From positions 1 through 59,945 of the forward strand of contig CANJIU010000056.1 in NCBI GenBank assembly GCA_947474365.1: a DNA stretch of 59,945 nt. Reading direction: 5' to 3'. The notes beneath the pieces were generated by a model. It ran no database searches. It was not told where the DNA came from and saw nothing but the letters and a program-made list of their open reading frames with translations. The position numbers and the translations under genes were made by a program. Source of the DNA: Opitutia bacterium. GTDB lineage: Bacteria > Verrucomicrobiota > Verrucomicrobiia > Opitutales > Opitutaceae. Shown here in pieces: positions 19,143 through 27,735 of this stretch (positions are counted from its first letter, which is position 1; every line of letters begins with the position of its first letter).

Positions 19143-20540
19143 CTATTCCGCGAACTGCGCGCGCATTCGTGTCACCACCGCCGCGGCACCGCGGGCGCGG
19201 GTGGCGAACTCAGCCGAAACGCGCTCGTCCGCGATCACGCGTGACCAGAAGTCCGCCGCCCAAGCCGCGGCTTCGCTCCACCGCCCGCGTTCCGACGGCA
19301 ACGGCGGCGGCGGGGCAAAGTCAGGCGACGGCGTGGCGTTGCCCGGCACCGGCGCCCAAAGCATCGGCAACATGTCGTAGGCGGGCGCGAGCCGAAACGG
19401 CAACGAGTCGTCCAACCAGAAGGCCAGATTCCCGAAGTGCATGTCGATATTGCCAATCAATCGGCCAAACGTATGGCGAAGGCTGATCGAGCGCAGCGTC
19501 TCCGCCGTGATCAAGCCCTCCCGCTCGAACGCCAGGGCACGCACCTTCCATTCCGCCGTATCGGCGCCGGCAAACGTATCGTGCAGCGCACGCAAGGACA
19601 CGACTCCGCGCCGGCCACGGTGGCCGACTCGATCGAAACGCATCATTTCCAGAAAACGCCGCCCACCGGCGTCGAGCACGCGCGGCACCGCCAGCGCCTC
19701 GCCGTGCTCGTGCAGGATCGCGAGCGCATGAGCCTCCGCCACCAGCAGGTCCGCCCAACGTCGGCCGGTCGGGGTGGAAAGCCGGTCTGTGAACTTCACC
19801 AACACGGGAGTGCATCCCGTCGCGGTATCGAGCACGGCCAGAAACTTCGGCTGTTCGCCCTCCACTGACGAGCCACCATGACCTGACGCCGACACGTTTT
19901 CGGCCAGCACCGGATAGCGCGAGGCACGTCCCGACTCGGCAATCGCTTCGGAAGCCGGCTCCAGGTGACGCCGCTGCACGCGCTGGAGCGGACGATCACC
20001 GACGACCAGATCGCCCGGCAGGTCGTCACCCTCACTTTGGAGAAAGACCAACGTATCGTCGTCGCTCCAGTCGCGCGGGTCCGGGGCAAGTCCCAGCGCT
20101 GGAGGCAGCGCCCGGCCGACCAGCCGGCCAAGATACCCCTGGGGCCGCAGGTCGCTCAGGAAAAAAGGAAATCCGTCGCTCCACCCGCCGAGCGCGATCA
20201 CCCACTCCGCCCACGCCGGCACCCGCGCCGTATCCGCCCAGGTCACACGCCAGCCTCCATGGAGCGACGTCAGTTCCACCCACTCCTGCGCCCGCCCCTC
20301 CGCATCAATGCGCCGCACCGGAAACGTGTGCCCCAGCCCGCGCACCGCTCGTCGCAACGCATAACGTGTTCCTCGCGTGGTTCCCAGCCGCACGATGGAT
20401 TCACCCAATTCCGTCAGCGCTCGCGACACCCGCGACCGATCCACACCCACCACCGCGGCCATCGCCTGCGCGGTCAACGGGCCCTGCGTCTGGAGACGCA
20501 GGGTCAGCGAGGCGGGATCGAGCTGGCGTGGTCGCGGCAT
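19143..20540 (-). CDS. yjjJ: YjjJ-type HipA-like protein with N-terminal winged helix
   Basis: A 465-residue HipA-family protein of the YjjJ/HipH type. Residues about 10-60 form a winged helix (AMAAVVGVDRSRVSRALTEL), and the C-terminal part is a HipA-like kinase fold. Key blocks are SSVEGEQPKFLAVL (the P-loop-like Gly/Ser segment), VLVKFTD (likely ATP-binding Lys), FLEMMRFDR, RLIGNIDMHFGNLAF (catalytic Asp with NxDxHxxN) and APAYDMLPML (metal Asp). HipA toxins phosphorylate glutamyl-tRNA synthetase; YjjJ carries its own DNA-binding part and needs no separate HipB. None is seen next to it here. A palindrome in its AT-rich leader could be its own operator (inference). Confidence 0.88.
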   Translation of the reverse strand: MPRPRQLDPASLTLRLQTQGPLTAQAMAAVVGVDRSRVSRALTELGESIVRLGTTRGTRYALRRAVRGLGHTFPVRRIDAEGRAQEWVELTSLHGGWRVTWADTARVPAWAEWVIALGGWSDGFPFFLSDLRPQGYLGRLVGRALPPALGLAPDPRDWSDDDTLVFLQSEGDDLPGDLVVGDRPLQRVQRRHLEPASEAIAESGRASRYPVLAENVSASGHGGSSVEGEQPKFLAVLDTATGCTPVLVKFTDRLSTPTGRRWADLLVAEAHALAILHEHGEALAVPRVLDAGGRRFLEMMRFDRVGHRGRRGVVSLRALHDTFAGADTAEWKVRALAFEREGLITAETLRSISLRHTFGRLIGNIDMHFGNLAFWLDDSLPFRLAPAYDMLPMLWAPVPGNATPSPDFAPPPPLPSERGRWSEAAAWAADFWSRVIADERVSAEFATRARGAAAVVTRMRAQFAE

Positions 20541-20558
20541 GGCCGCAATAACGCACAG

Positions 20559-20574
20559 TTATTTGCACAAATAA
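20559..20574. promoter_or_regulatory. Palindrome in the yjjJ leader, candidate operator
   Basis: TTATTTGCACAAATAA is a palindrome with 7-bp arms and a 2-nt centre, 19-34 bp before the yjjJ ATG. The 110-bp gap is much richer in A/T than its surroundings. Since YjjJ carries an N-terminal winged helix, self-binding is plausible. This is inference. Confidence 0.45.
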
Positions 20575-20650
20575 TCAAGTCATTTACTGCTCACAAATCG
20601 CTACTTAGATATAGTAAAGCACGCCATTTCGCACAGTCATAGCAACCAAT

Positions 20651-22492
20651 TTATACCTCCACCAAGTCCTTCTCCACCTTCAGATTTCCAATGATGAAGT
20701 CCTGCCGCTCCGGGGTGTTCTTGCCCATGAAGAAACTCAGGAGCTCGTCGCTGTTGTGGAGGTGGTTGAGCGTCACCGGCTCCAGGCGAATGTTCTCGCC
20801 GATGAAGTCCTTGAACTCACCGGCGGAGATTTCGCCGAGTCCTTTGAAGCGCGTGATCTCGTGGCTCGCGCCGAGTTCGTTGATCGCGGTCTGCTTTTCC
20901 TGCTCGGAGTAGCAGTAGATCGTTTTCTTCTTGTTGCGCACGCGGAACAGCGGCGTCTCGAGGATGAAGAGGTGACCGTTGCGAATCAGGTCGGGGAAGA
21001 ACTGGAGGAAAAATGAAATCAGCAGCAGGCGGATGTGCATGCCGTCGACGTCGGCATCGGTGGCGATGACGATCTTGTTGTAACGCAGCCCGTCGAAGCC
21101 GTCCTCGATGTTGAGGGCGGACTGGAGGAGGTGGAATTCCTCGTTCTCGTAAATCACCTTTTTCGAGAGCCCATAGGTGTTGAGCGGTTTGCCCTTGAGC
21201 GCAAAGACGGCCTGCGTCTGGACATCGCGGGTGGCGGTGAGCGAGCCGGCGGCGGAATCGCCCTCGACGATGAAGAGCGTGCTCTCCTCGGCGCGTTCGT
21301 TCTTGTCGCCGAGGTGCAGGCGGCAATCGCGGAGTTTCTTGTTGTGCAGCGACGCCTTCTTCGCGCGCTCGCGGGCGAGGTTGCGGATGCCGGCGAGTTC
21401 CTTGCGCTCGTGTTCGTTCTCCTCGATCTTCTTTTTCAGCGCCTCGGCCGTCTCCTTGTTCTTGTGCAGGTAGACGTCGAGGGACTGCTGCATGAACTTG
21501 CCGACAAAATCCTTCAGGCTCGGACCGCCCGGGCCGACGGCGGCGGAGCCGAGCTTGGTCTTCGTCTGCGACTCGAACACCGGCTCCATCACGCGCACAG
21601 CCACGGCGGCGTCGATGGACTGGCGCACGTCCGCGGCATCGTAGTCGCGTTTGAAGAAATTCCGGATGGTGTCGACGAGCGCCTCGCGAAACGCCGTCAG
21701 GTGCGTGCCGCCCATGGTGGTGTGCTGGCCGTTGACGAAGGAGAAGTACTCCTCGCCGTAATGGGCGCCGTGACTGAAGGCGACCTCGATGTCCTCGCCC
21801 TCAAGATGGATGATCGGATAGAGCGGCTCGCCGCTGAGATTCTTCTGGAGCAGATCGCGCAGGCCGTGCTCGGACTTGAAGGACTTGCCGTTGAACGTGA
21901 GTGTGAGCCCGCGGTTCAGGAAGGCGTAGTTCCAGAGCATGTCCTCGATGAATTCGGGACGGAACTTGAAATCCTTGCCGAAGAGCGCCTCGTCGGGCGT
22001 GAACTCAACCAGCGTGCCGTTGCGCTCGTCGCTCTTCACAATCTTGTGGTCCTTGCGCAGCTTGCCCTTCTCGAATTCGACCAGCTTCGACTGGCCCTCA
22101 CGAAACGCCTGCGCCTTGTAGTCGAGCGCGAGGGCATTGACCGCCTTCTGGCCGACGCCGTTCAGGCCGACGGATTTTTGGAAGGTCTCGCTGTCGTACT
22201 TCGCGCCGGTGTTGATGATCGAGACGCAGTCGATGAGCTTCCCGAGCGGAATGCCGCGGCCGTAGTCGCGCACGCGGAGAGTGCGATCGTTGAGTTCGAC
22301 CTCGATTTTTCGGCCGAAGCCCATCGTGAATTCGTCAATGCAATTGTCGATCGTCTCCTTGAGCAGGACGTAGATGCCGTCCTCGGCGTGGGTACCGTTG
22401 CCGAGCCGACCGATGTACATGCCCGGACGGAGCCGGATGTGCTCGAGCGAGGAGAGGGTCTTGATGCTGGCTTCGGTGTAGGCTTGGGCCAT
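20651..22492 (-). CDS. parE: DNA topoisomerase IV subunit B (ParE-like)
   Basis: A 613-residue type IIA topoisomerase ATPase subunit. The GHKL ATPase comes first (KETIDNCIDEF with the Glu/Asn, RDYGRGIPLG, GLNGVGQKAVN). The transducer domain follows, then TOPRIM with EGDSAAGS and DADVDGMHIRLLL. The C-terminus has the RFKGLGE motif and lacks the long insertion of proteobacterial GyrB. The start codon at 22492 gives MAQAYTEASIKTL, directly before the conserved HIRLRPGMYIG. ParE rather than GyrB is favoured by the compact length and the RLRPGMYIG/GLGE context, but by eye the two are close. No parC-like gene is adjacent in the window. Confidence 0.85.
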   Translation of the reverse strand: MAQAYTEASIKTLSSLEHIRLRPGMYIGRLGNGTHAEDGIYVLLKETIDNCIDEFTMGFGRKIEVELNDRTLRVRDYGRGIPLGKLIDCVSIINTGAKYDSETFQKSVGLNGVGQKAVNALALDYKAQAFREGQSKLVEFEKGKLRKDHKIVKSDERNGTLVEFTPDEALFGKDFKFRPEFIEDMLWNYAFLNRGLTLTFNGKSFKSEHGLRDLLQKNLSGEPLYPIIHLEGEDIEVAFSHGAHYGEEYFSFVNGQHTTMGGTHLTAFREALVDTIRNFFKRDYDAADVRQSIDAAVAVRVMEPVFESQTKTKLGSAAVGPGGPSLKDFVGKFMQQSLDVYLHKNKETAEALKKKIEENEHERKELAGIRNLARERAKKASLHNKKLRDCRLHLGDKNERAEESTLFIVEGDSAAGSLTATRDVQTQAVFALKGKPLNTYGLSKKVIYENEEFHLLQSALNIEDGFDGLRYNKIVIATDADVDGMHIRLLLISFFLQFFPDLIRNGHLFILETPLFRVRNKKKTIYCYSEQEKQTAINELGASHEITRFKGLGEISAGEFKDFIGENIRLEPVTLNHLHNSDELLSFFMGKNTPERQDFIIGNLKVEKDLVEV

Positions 22493-22623
22493 GGATGCGG
22501 GAGAAGAAGGGACTGTGAGAAACGTTGGACTTGGGCGGTAGCGTCAGGGTGAACGCGCGGCTGACAAGCGAAATTCCAAGATCTTGCCACGTTCACGGTG
22601 GCGACTAGCGTGCCAGACTTTCC

Positions 22624-23367
22624 ATGAAAAAACTGCTCATCATCGCCGGCGTGATTGTGGCCCTCGGCGTCGTCGCCGTGATCGCCCTGTCGTTCTTTCT
22701 CGGCCATATTGTCACCGCGGGCGTGAACAGCTTTGCGCCGAAGCTCACACAGACCAAGGTGACGCTCGCGAGCGCCCGCATTTCCCCGCTCAACGGCAGC
22801 GGGACCCTCAACGGCCTCGTGATCGGCAACCCCACGGGCTGGAGCGAAAACAACATCTGCTCGCTCGGAAAAATCCATCTCGATGTCGCCCCATTCTCGA
22901 TCCTCGGGGATCACATCATCATCAACGAAATCACCATCGACGCGCCCGAGTTCAACTACGAGACGAAGATTATTGCGAGCAACGTGGGCGACCTCCTCAA
23001 GAACATTGAGGCGGCGATGGGCGGCGGGAAAGGTTCGGCGTCGGAGCCGACCTCCAAGACCGGAAAGGCGATCAAGTTCGAGGTAAAGAAGTTCACGCTG
23101 ACCAACGGCAAGGCGCGGCTTGGCATTGGCGGAGCGGGCGCGTCACTGCCGATGCCCTCAATCGAACTCACGGATCTCGGCACCAAGGAGGGTGGCATCA
23201 CGCCGGATCAGCTGGTGTTTGCCGTCATGAAGAGCGTCACCAGCAGCATCGTGAGCGCGACGGCCAAGGCGACGCTCGACATTGGCAAGACCGGCGGCGC
23301 CGGCGCTGCCGAGGGCGTGAAAAAGGCGGGAGACGCAATCAAGGGCCTCTTCGGCGGAAAGAAATAG
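22624..23367 (+). CDS. Membrane-anchored AsmA-like protein
   Basis: A 247-residue protein of unknown function. Residues about 3-28 form one N-terminal transmembrane helix. The rest alternates beta-strands of the kind seen in AsmA/DUF748-like proteins (NGLVIGNPTGW, IHLDVAPFSIL, IIINEITIDAPEF, IKFEVKKFTLTNGKARL). This suggests a periplasmic domain and a role in envelope lipid or outer-membrane upkeep, as for some AsmA-like proteins (inference). A Gly/Lys-rich tail ends the protein. It is divergent from parE with a 131-bp gap. Confidence 0.65.
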   Translation: MKKLLIIAGVIVALGVVAVIALSFFLGHIVTAGVNSFAPKLTQTKVTLASARISPLNGSGTLNGLVIGNPTGWSENNICSLGKIHLDVAPFSILGDHIIINEITIDAPEFNYETKIIASNVGDLLKNIEAAMGGGKGSASEPTSKTGKAIKFEVKKFTLTNGKARLGIGGAGASLPMPSIELTDLGTKEGGITPDQLVFAVMKSVTSSIVSATAKATLDIGKTGGAGAAEGVKKAGDAIKGLFGGKK

Positions 23368-23475
23368 GTTGCCTGACCGCAGCGGAAGCTGAAGGCGAGT
23401 GTTCGGACCGGGCCAACGCCGGCTTCCAGCGCGCCCGGCTTCATCAAAACAGAGCACTGTCCAACGAGGCGAGCC

Positions 23476-23497
23476 ACTGTACCGTCGACCGTACAGT
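23476..23497. promoter_or_regulatory. Palindrome upstream of the DsbA-like gene
   Basis: ACTGTAC and GTACAGT arms (23476-23482, 23491-23497) are separated by 8 nt with GTCGAC at the centre; only two positions break full symmetry. It lies 42 bp before the ATG at 23539, a good place for an operator. No regulator gene is adjacent. Confidence 0.35.
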
Positions 23498-23538
23498 CAT
23501 CCGTTGACGCAGGTCTGGGGATTAGCTGCGCTGAGGCG

Positions 23539-24204
23539 ATGAAAGTCACCTACTACCTCGAAGTTCTCTCGTCTTGGTGCACCTGGGTGGAACCCACGTG
23601 GGCCGAGCTCAAGCAGCGCTATGCGGGCCGCGCCGAGTTCGAATGGAAAATCGCCCTGATGAATCCGGCCGATTTCCCAATTTCGCGCGAGCAATGCGAT
23701 TGGTTTTACCGTCGGAGCGGCGGCACGGTAATGCGCTCGCCCTTCATGCTCAACTCGGGTTGGTTTGAGGCCTCCCGCGCGGGCCGTTACGAAGCCCCGA
23801 ATTGGGTGGCGGAAGCGGCAAAGGATTTTGGGTTCCAGGGCGATGAGATCCGACACGCACTCGCGCACGCCGGTGTGCGCGAAGGAAAAAAAATCGGAGA
23901 TCTCGGCACGGCGGTCGCCGTCGCCGTGGAGGCGGGCGCGAGGAAACTCAACGCCCGGAAACTCCGCGCCGCCGCCGAATCAGAGGCGGTGCGAGCCCGC
24001 GTCGACGCCAGCACCCGGGAATTTCAGGCTCACCAGATCAACCAGCGCCCGTCGTTCGTGCTTACGGATGCGATTGGCGACAAAGCGGTGTTCTCCGGTC
24101 TCGTCCGACTCGAACCGCTCGTGGCCACGATCGACGCCATGCTCGCCGACACGGCAGCCTACGCCGCTCACGCCGTCCATCACGGCGGGCCTCCTCCGGC
24201 GTAG
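23539..24204 (+). CDS. DsbA-family thioredoxin-fold protein with a single active-site-region Cys
   Basis: A 221-residue protein with the DsbA/2-hydroxychromene-carboxylate-isomerase type of fold: an N-terminal strand (KVTYYLEVLSSWC), a helical insertion, and a late cis-Pro segment (NQRPSFVLTD). The usual CxxC is replaced by WCTW, with only one Cys at 14. There is no signal peptide, so it is probably cytoplasmic and may act as an isomerase or glutathione-linked enzyme instead of a disulfide oxidase. The exact reaction cannot be read from the sequence. Confidence 0.7.
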   Translation: MKVTYYLEVLSSWCTWVEPTWAELKQRYAGRAEFEWKIALMNPADFPISREQCDWFYRRSGGTVMRSPFMLNSGWFEASRAGRYEAPNWVAEAAKDFGFQGDEIRHALAHAGVREGKKIGDLGTAVAVAVEAGARKLNARKLRAAAESEAVRARVDASTREFQAHQINQRPSFVLTDAIGDKAVFSGLVRLEPLVATIDAMLADTAAYAAHAVHHGGPPPA

Positions 24205-24273
24205 GCGACGTGGCCGTTTGAGCAGTGGCTTGCACCCGGCCGCGGGTCGTGTGTCGTAGCAGGCGAACTCCCC

Positions 24274-24768
24274 GTGATCCCCACCAAGCGCCGACTCTCC
24301 CACGTTCAAGGCTATCTGGAACTCGGGATGGTTGCCGAGGCCGCGGACGAGCTCGGGCAAATTTCCGCCGACGACGCCCAGCGCACCGAGGTCGTGGTGT
24401 TGCGGCTGGCCGTCCTGCACGAGCAGCAAAAATGGCCCCTGGTGCGCGATCTTGCCGCCGAATTGGTCGGTCGCGGAGTCGCTGACGCGGGCATCTGGAT
24501 CATGTGGGCCTATGCTACCCGCCGCGCCGAATCGATTGAGAATGCCGAACGGATTCTCCTTGAGGCCGAAAGGCGCCATCCCGCCGATCCCACGATCCAG
24601 TTTAACCTGGGCTGTTACGCGTGCCAGCGGGGAGACCTGCGCGCCGCGCGTCGGTTCGTCGCCTGCGCCACCGCCCTGGATCCGAAATTCAGCGCGCTCG
24701 CAGCGACGGACCCCGATCTTGGCCCACTCCGGGACAAGGAAGCGGCAGACCGTCAGACCAATTCCTGA
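24274..24768 (+). CDS. Small TPR protein
   Basis: A 164-residue soluble protein made of TPR-like helical pairs (LELGMVAEAADELGQI; AERILLEAERRHPADPTIQFNLGCYACQRGDL; ARRFVACATALDP). It starts at a GTG. Function is unknown; proteins of this kind act as small scaffolds. It lies 42 bp upstream of the ABC transporter ATPase gene on the same strand and may be its first operon gene or independent. Confidence 0.7.
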   Translation: MIPTKRRLSHVQGYLELGMVAEAADELGQISADDAQRTEVVVLRLAVLHEQQKWPLVRDLAAELVGRGVADAGIWIMWAYATRRAESIENAERILLEAERRHPADPTIQFNLGCYACQRGDLRAARRFVACATALDPKFSALAATDPDLGPLRDKEAADRQTNS

Positions 24769-24810
24769 TTTGACAGGAACCGTTTCCTGAAACCCATCTC
24801 TTCGTCTGAA

Positions 24811-26319
24811 ATGTCTGCCCCGCCTGTCCTCGAACTCCGCCAGCTCGCCAAATCATTCGGCGGCGCGCGTGCGCTCCGGGGAGTGGATTTCGATTTGCGG
24901 CCGGGTGAAGTCCACGCGCTACTGGGTGAAAACGGCGCCGGCAAGAGTACGCTGATCAAGATTGTCACCGGAGCGCACCAGCCGGACGGCGGCACGATTA
25001 AAGTCGGCGGATCCGAGGTCAGCGGCCTGACACCGTCGTCCGCCCACAAACTCGGCATCGCCTGTATTTATCAGCAACCCGCGCTCTTCCCCGACCTCAC
25101 GGTGGCGGAAAACATCGCGCTGCGCCTTGAACCGGGATCGGCGCTCCGGCGCGTGGCCTGGCCGGAACGGCAGTCGCGCGCAAACGACCTGCTTCGTCGC
25201 ATCGGTGCGGCCATCTCGCCCGCGGCGGAAGTGCGCAGCCTCTCGATGCCCGAACAGCAACTGGTCGAAATCGCCTGCGCGCTCGGCGCCGGCGCCCGCA
25301 TCGTGATCATGGACGAGCCCACTGCTTCGCTGACCCAAAAGGAGCAGCATCTGCTCTTCGCCGTCGTGCGCGATCTGAGGAAAAGCGGCGTCGGCGTGAT
25401 TTACATTTCCCACCGGCTAGAGGAGATTTTCGCCCTCGCGGATCGTGTCACTGTGCTACGCGATGGCGAGAGTGTCGGTACGAGCGCCGTTTCTGAAATG
25501 AACGAGGCGGGCCTGATCCGGATGATGGTCGGCCGCGAAATGACGCAAATCTACCCGCCGAGCGACGCCACCCCGGGTGAGGTGGTGCTAACGTTGAGGG
25601 ACGTCGGCTGCACCGCATCCGGCGTGCGCGGCGTGAGCTTCGAAGTGCGGGCCGGAGAGGTCTTTGGGCTGGCCGGACTGGTAGGTGCGGGCCGCACCGA
25701 ACTGGCGCGCATCCTGTTTGGCATTACGCCAGCGGATTCCGGGGAAATCAGACTGAACGGGGAAACGGTTGCGATTTCGTCGCCGCAGGACGCGGTCGCC
25801 CGCGGGATCGGTTACGTCCCGGAGGATCGCCGGCGCCACGGTGTGGTGCTGGAAATGCCAATCGAGGAGAACATGACCATGGCGGTACATCGCCGGCTCT
25901 TTCCGGGCACATGGCTGCAGTTCGGTGCAGAGCGATTGCTGGCTCAGGGATTTATCCATGATCTCGCCGTAAAATGCACCGGGCCGGCGGCGCGTGGCGG
26001 CAGCCTTTCGGGTGGCAACCAACAAAAGGTTTCCCTGGCCCGCTGGCTTGCGACCAAGCCGAAGCTCCTGATCCTCGACGAGCCCACCCAGGGCGTGGAT
26101 GTCGGCGCCAAGAGCGAGATTCACAAGATCGTGCGCCGCCTGGCGAAAGACGGACTCGCCGTTGTGCTCATCTCCAGCGATTTGCCGGAGGCCTTGGGGA
26201 TGAGCGACCGGATTGGCGTGATGCGGGGTGGCACGCTCACGGCTGTCCTTCCTGGCAACTCCGACGCCCCGACGGTAATGGCGGCAGCGCTCGGGCAAGC
26301 CGAGAAAGGCAGCACATGA
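24811..26319 (+). CDS. CUT2 sugar ABC transporter, ATP-binding protein (RbsA/RhaT type)
   Basis: A 502-residue fused double ATPase. The first half has Walker A GENGAGKST, an LSMPEQQLVEI signature-like segment and Walker B IVIMDEPTASL. The second half has a degenerate Walker A (GLVGAGRTEL), signature LSGGNQQK and Walker B LLILDEPTQGVDVG. This tandem form is typical of the CUT2 family (ribose, xylose, rhamnose, autoinducer-2). The stop overlaps the next gene (ATGA), the first permease. The presence of two different permease genes in the operon points to the rhamnose or AI-2 sub-branch. Confidence 0.93.
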   Translation: MSAPPVLELRQLAKSFGGARALRGVDFDLRPGEVHALLGENGAGKSTLIKIVTGAHQPDGGTIKVGGSEVSGLTPSSAHKLGIACIYQQPALFPDLTVAENIALRLEPGSALRRVAWPERQSRANDLLRRIGAAISPAAEVRSLSMPEQQLVEIACALGAGARIVIMDEPTASLTQKEQHLLFAVVRDLRKSGVGVIYISHRLEEIFALADRVTVLRDGESVGTSAVSEMNEAGLIRMMVGREMTQIYPPSDATPGEVVLTLRDVGCTASGVRGVSFEVRAGEVFGLAGLVGAGRTELARILFGITPADSGEIRLNGETVAISSPQDAVARGIGYVPEDRRRHGVVLEMPIEENMTMAVHRRLFPGTWLQFGAERLLAQGFIHDLAVKCTGPAARGGSLSGGNQQKVSLARWLATKPKLLILDEPTQGVDVGAKSEIHKIVRRLAKDGLAVVLISSDLPEALGMSDRIGVMRGGTLTAVLPGNSDAPTVMAAALGQAEKGST

Positions 26320-27248
26320 ACCGCTACTTTCGCGAGTGGTCGGTCGCGGGCGCGCTGCTGCTGGTGCTCTTGGCCCTCGCCGGATTTGCGCCCGGTTTTT
26401 TCCAACCCCAGCCCTTGCTCTCCCTTGCCACCCGAGAAGCGCCGACGCTCGTCGTGGCCTGCGGCATGGCGCTGGTGATCATCTGTCGCCAGATCGACAT
26501 CTCCGTCGGCTCCCAATTTTCCGTCTGCGGCGTCTGTGCCGGACTCTTGGCCGCGCGCGGTTGGCCTCTCCCGCTGGTCCTGCTCGCGTCCACGACCCTC
26601 GGAGCCCTCCTCGGCGCCATCAATGGCGGTCTCGTCGCGGGGCTTCGCCTGCCCTCGATCGTGGTTACTCTCGCAACCATGGTAACCCTGAGGCAGGGAC
26701 TGAATCTGGTCCGGCAGGGCGAATTCGTGAACCTGCCCGACGCGGTGCAATGGTTCGGTCTGAGCCAGAGTGCGGGACAGTGGACACTGGTCGTGCTGGC
26801 GTTGATTTTCCTCGGCGTGCTGGGCGTGGCGCTCCGGCACGTGGCGGCGGGCCGGTTCGTGTATGCAGTCGGCACGGACGCCGAGGCGTCCCGGCTCGCG
26901 GGCATCCATCCGCAAGGCGTGACCTTTGGCGTCTTCGTTTTCCTCGGAGCGCTGACGGGGCTCGCCGCGATGATGAACCTGGTACAGTCACCACAGGTGC
27001 AACCGCTTTCCGGCAGCGGACTGGAATTGAAGGTCATCGCCGCCGTGGTCGTGGGCGGCGTGGCAATTTCAGGTGGTCGCGGCAACCTTTGGGGCGCGTT
27101 TGCGGGACTGCTGCTCCTCGCGTGCGTCGCCCCTGCCCTCACCCATCTGCATGTCGAGGCGTACTGGGAAAAAGCGATTCAGGGTGCAATCATCCTGCTG
27201 GCGGTGGTGGCGGACGGGGTGCGAAGCCGGAAGCAATTCGGCAGGTAG
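26316..27248 (+). CDS. CUT2 sugar ABC transporter permease 1
   Basis: A 310-residue inner-membrane permease with about 8-10 hydrophobic helices. The CUT2 motif ICRQIDISVGS is present, as are LRLPSIVVTLATM and VVVGGVAISGGRGNLWGA. The ATG at 26316 overlaps the TGA of the ATPase gene. The frame is open further upstream but runs inside the ATPase gene. The stop codon TAG (27246-27248) touches the left end of the GxxExxY cassette. Confidence 0.92.
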   Translation: MNRYFREWSVAGALLLVLLALAGFAPGFFQPQPLLSLATREAPTLVVACGMALVIICRQIDISVGSQFSVCGVCAGLLAARGWPLPLVLLASTTLGALLGAINGGLVAGLRLPSIVVTLATMVTLRQGLNLVRQGEFVNLPDAVQWFGLSQSAGQWTLVVLALIFLGVLGVALRHVAAGRFVYAVGTDAEASRLAGIHPQGVTFGVFVFLGALTGLAAMMNLVQSPQVQPLSGSGLELKVIAAVVVGGVAISGGRGNLWGAFAGLLLLACVAPALTHLHVEAYWEKAIQGAIILLAVVADGVRSRKQFGR

Positions 27249-27732
27249 GGGAACGCTAATCACCACTAATTAACGCTAATCCCAGAAAACCGGAAATCGT
27301 GAAATCAGAGACGTACAAAGACGAAGGCTACAAACTGATGGGAGCGGCGTTTGAGGTCTACAACGACCGTGGCTTCGGCATGGCCGAGGAGATTTATCAG
27401 GAGTGCATGGAAATCGAGTTGGAGATTCGCGGCATCCGATTCGACGCGAAACGTGATTTGCGGTGCTTCTACAAAGAGAGGGAACTGGAGAAGCGCTACG
27501 TCCCCGACCTGTTTGTCTTCGGATGCCTGGTAGTGGAACTCAAAGCGGTGACGGAACTCAGCTCGGAGCACGAAGCACAACTCTATAATTACATGAGAAT
27601 CGCCCGCCAACCCGTCGGTTACCTCATCAACTTCGGCCATCAAGACACACTCGAATGGAAACGTTTCATCATCTCCGAATTCATTTCAACCGCGCCTTGA
27701 TTAGCGCGGATTAGCGAAGATTAGCGTTCCCC
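27248..27732. mobile_element. GxxExxY cassette bounded by 10-bp-phased inverted repeats
   Basis: GGGGAACGCTAAT (27248-27260) and ATTAGCGTTCCCC (27720-27732) are perfect 13-bp inverted ends. Inside each end is a 10-bp-phased run: AACGCTAATC, ACCACTAATT, AACGCTAATC on the left (27252-27281) and GATTAGCGCG, GATTAGCGAA, GATTAGCGTT on the right (27699-27728). The 485-bp unit fits exactly between the stop of permease 1 and the start of permease 2 (27736). The enclosed DNA is visibly richer in A/T than its neighbours. No transposase is encoded, so the element would need help from elsewhere to move (inference). Confidence 0.65.
27299..27700 (+). CDS. GxxExxY family protein (PDDEXK-like)
   Basis: A 133-residue protein of the GxxExxY family, seen here as GMAEEIY within residues 26-33. 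The core also has the usual nuclease-like spacing VELKA (residues 79-83) and later YLINFG. The family is placed among PDDEXK-type nuclease folds, but its role is not established. The gene lies inside the inverted-repeat cassette, and its stop overlaps the first right-end repeat. It interrupts the ABC transporter operon between the two permease genes, a position with no functional logic for the transporter. Confidence 0.88.
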   Translation: MKSETYKDEGYKLMGAAFEVYNDRGFGMAEEIYQECMEIELEIRGIRFDAKRDLRCFYKERELEKRYVPDLFVFGCLVVELKAVTELSSEHEAQLYNYMRIARQPVGYLINFGHQDTLEWKRFIISEFISTAP

Positions 27733-27735
27733 AAA

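Noticed and set aside
21035..22552. Plus-strand open frame antisense to parE
   Set aside because: It is Leu/Glu/Val/Arg-rich and has no family similarity; parE on the other strand is certain.
23476..23497. LexA (SOS) box
   Set aside because: CTGT and ACAG are separated by 12 nt, not the 8 of the E. coli box, and the downstream gene is not a repair gene.
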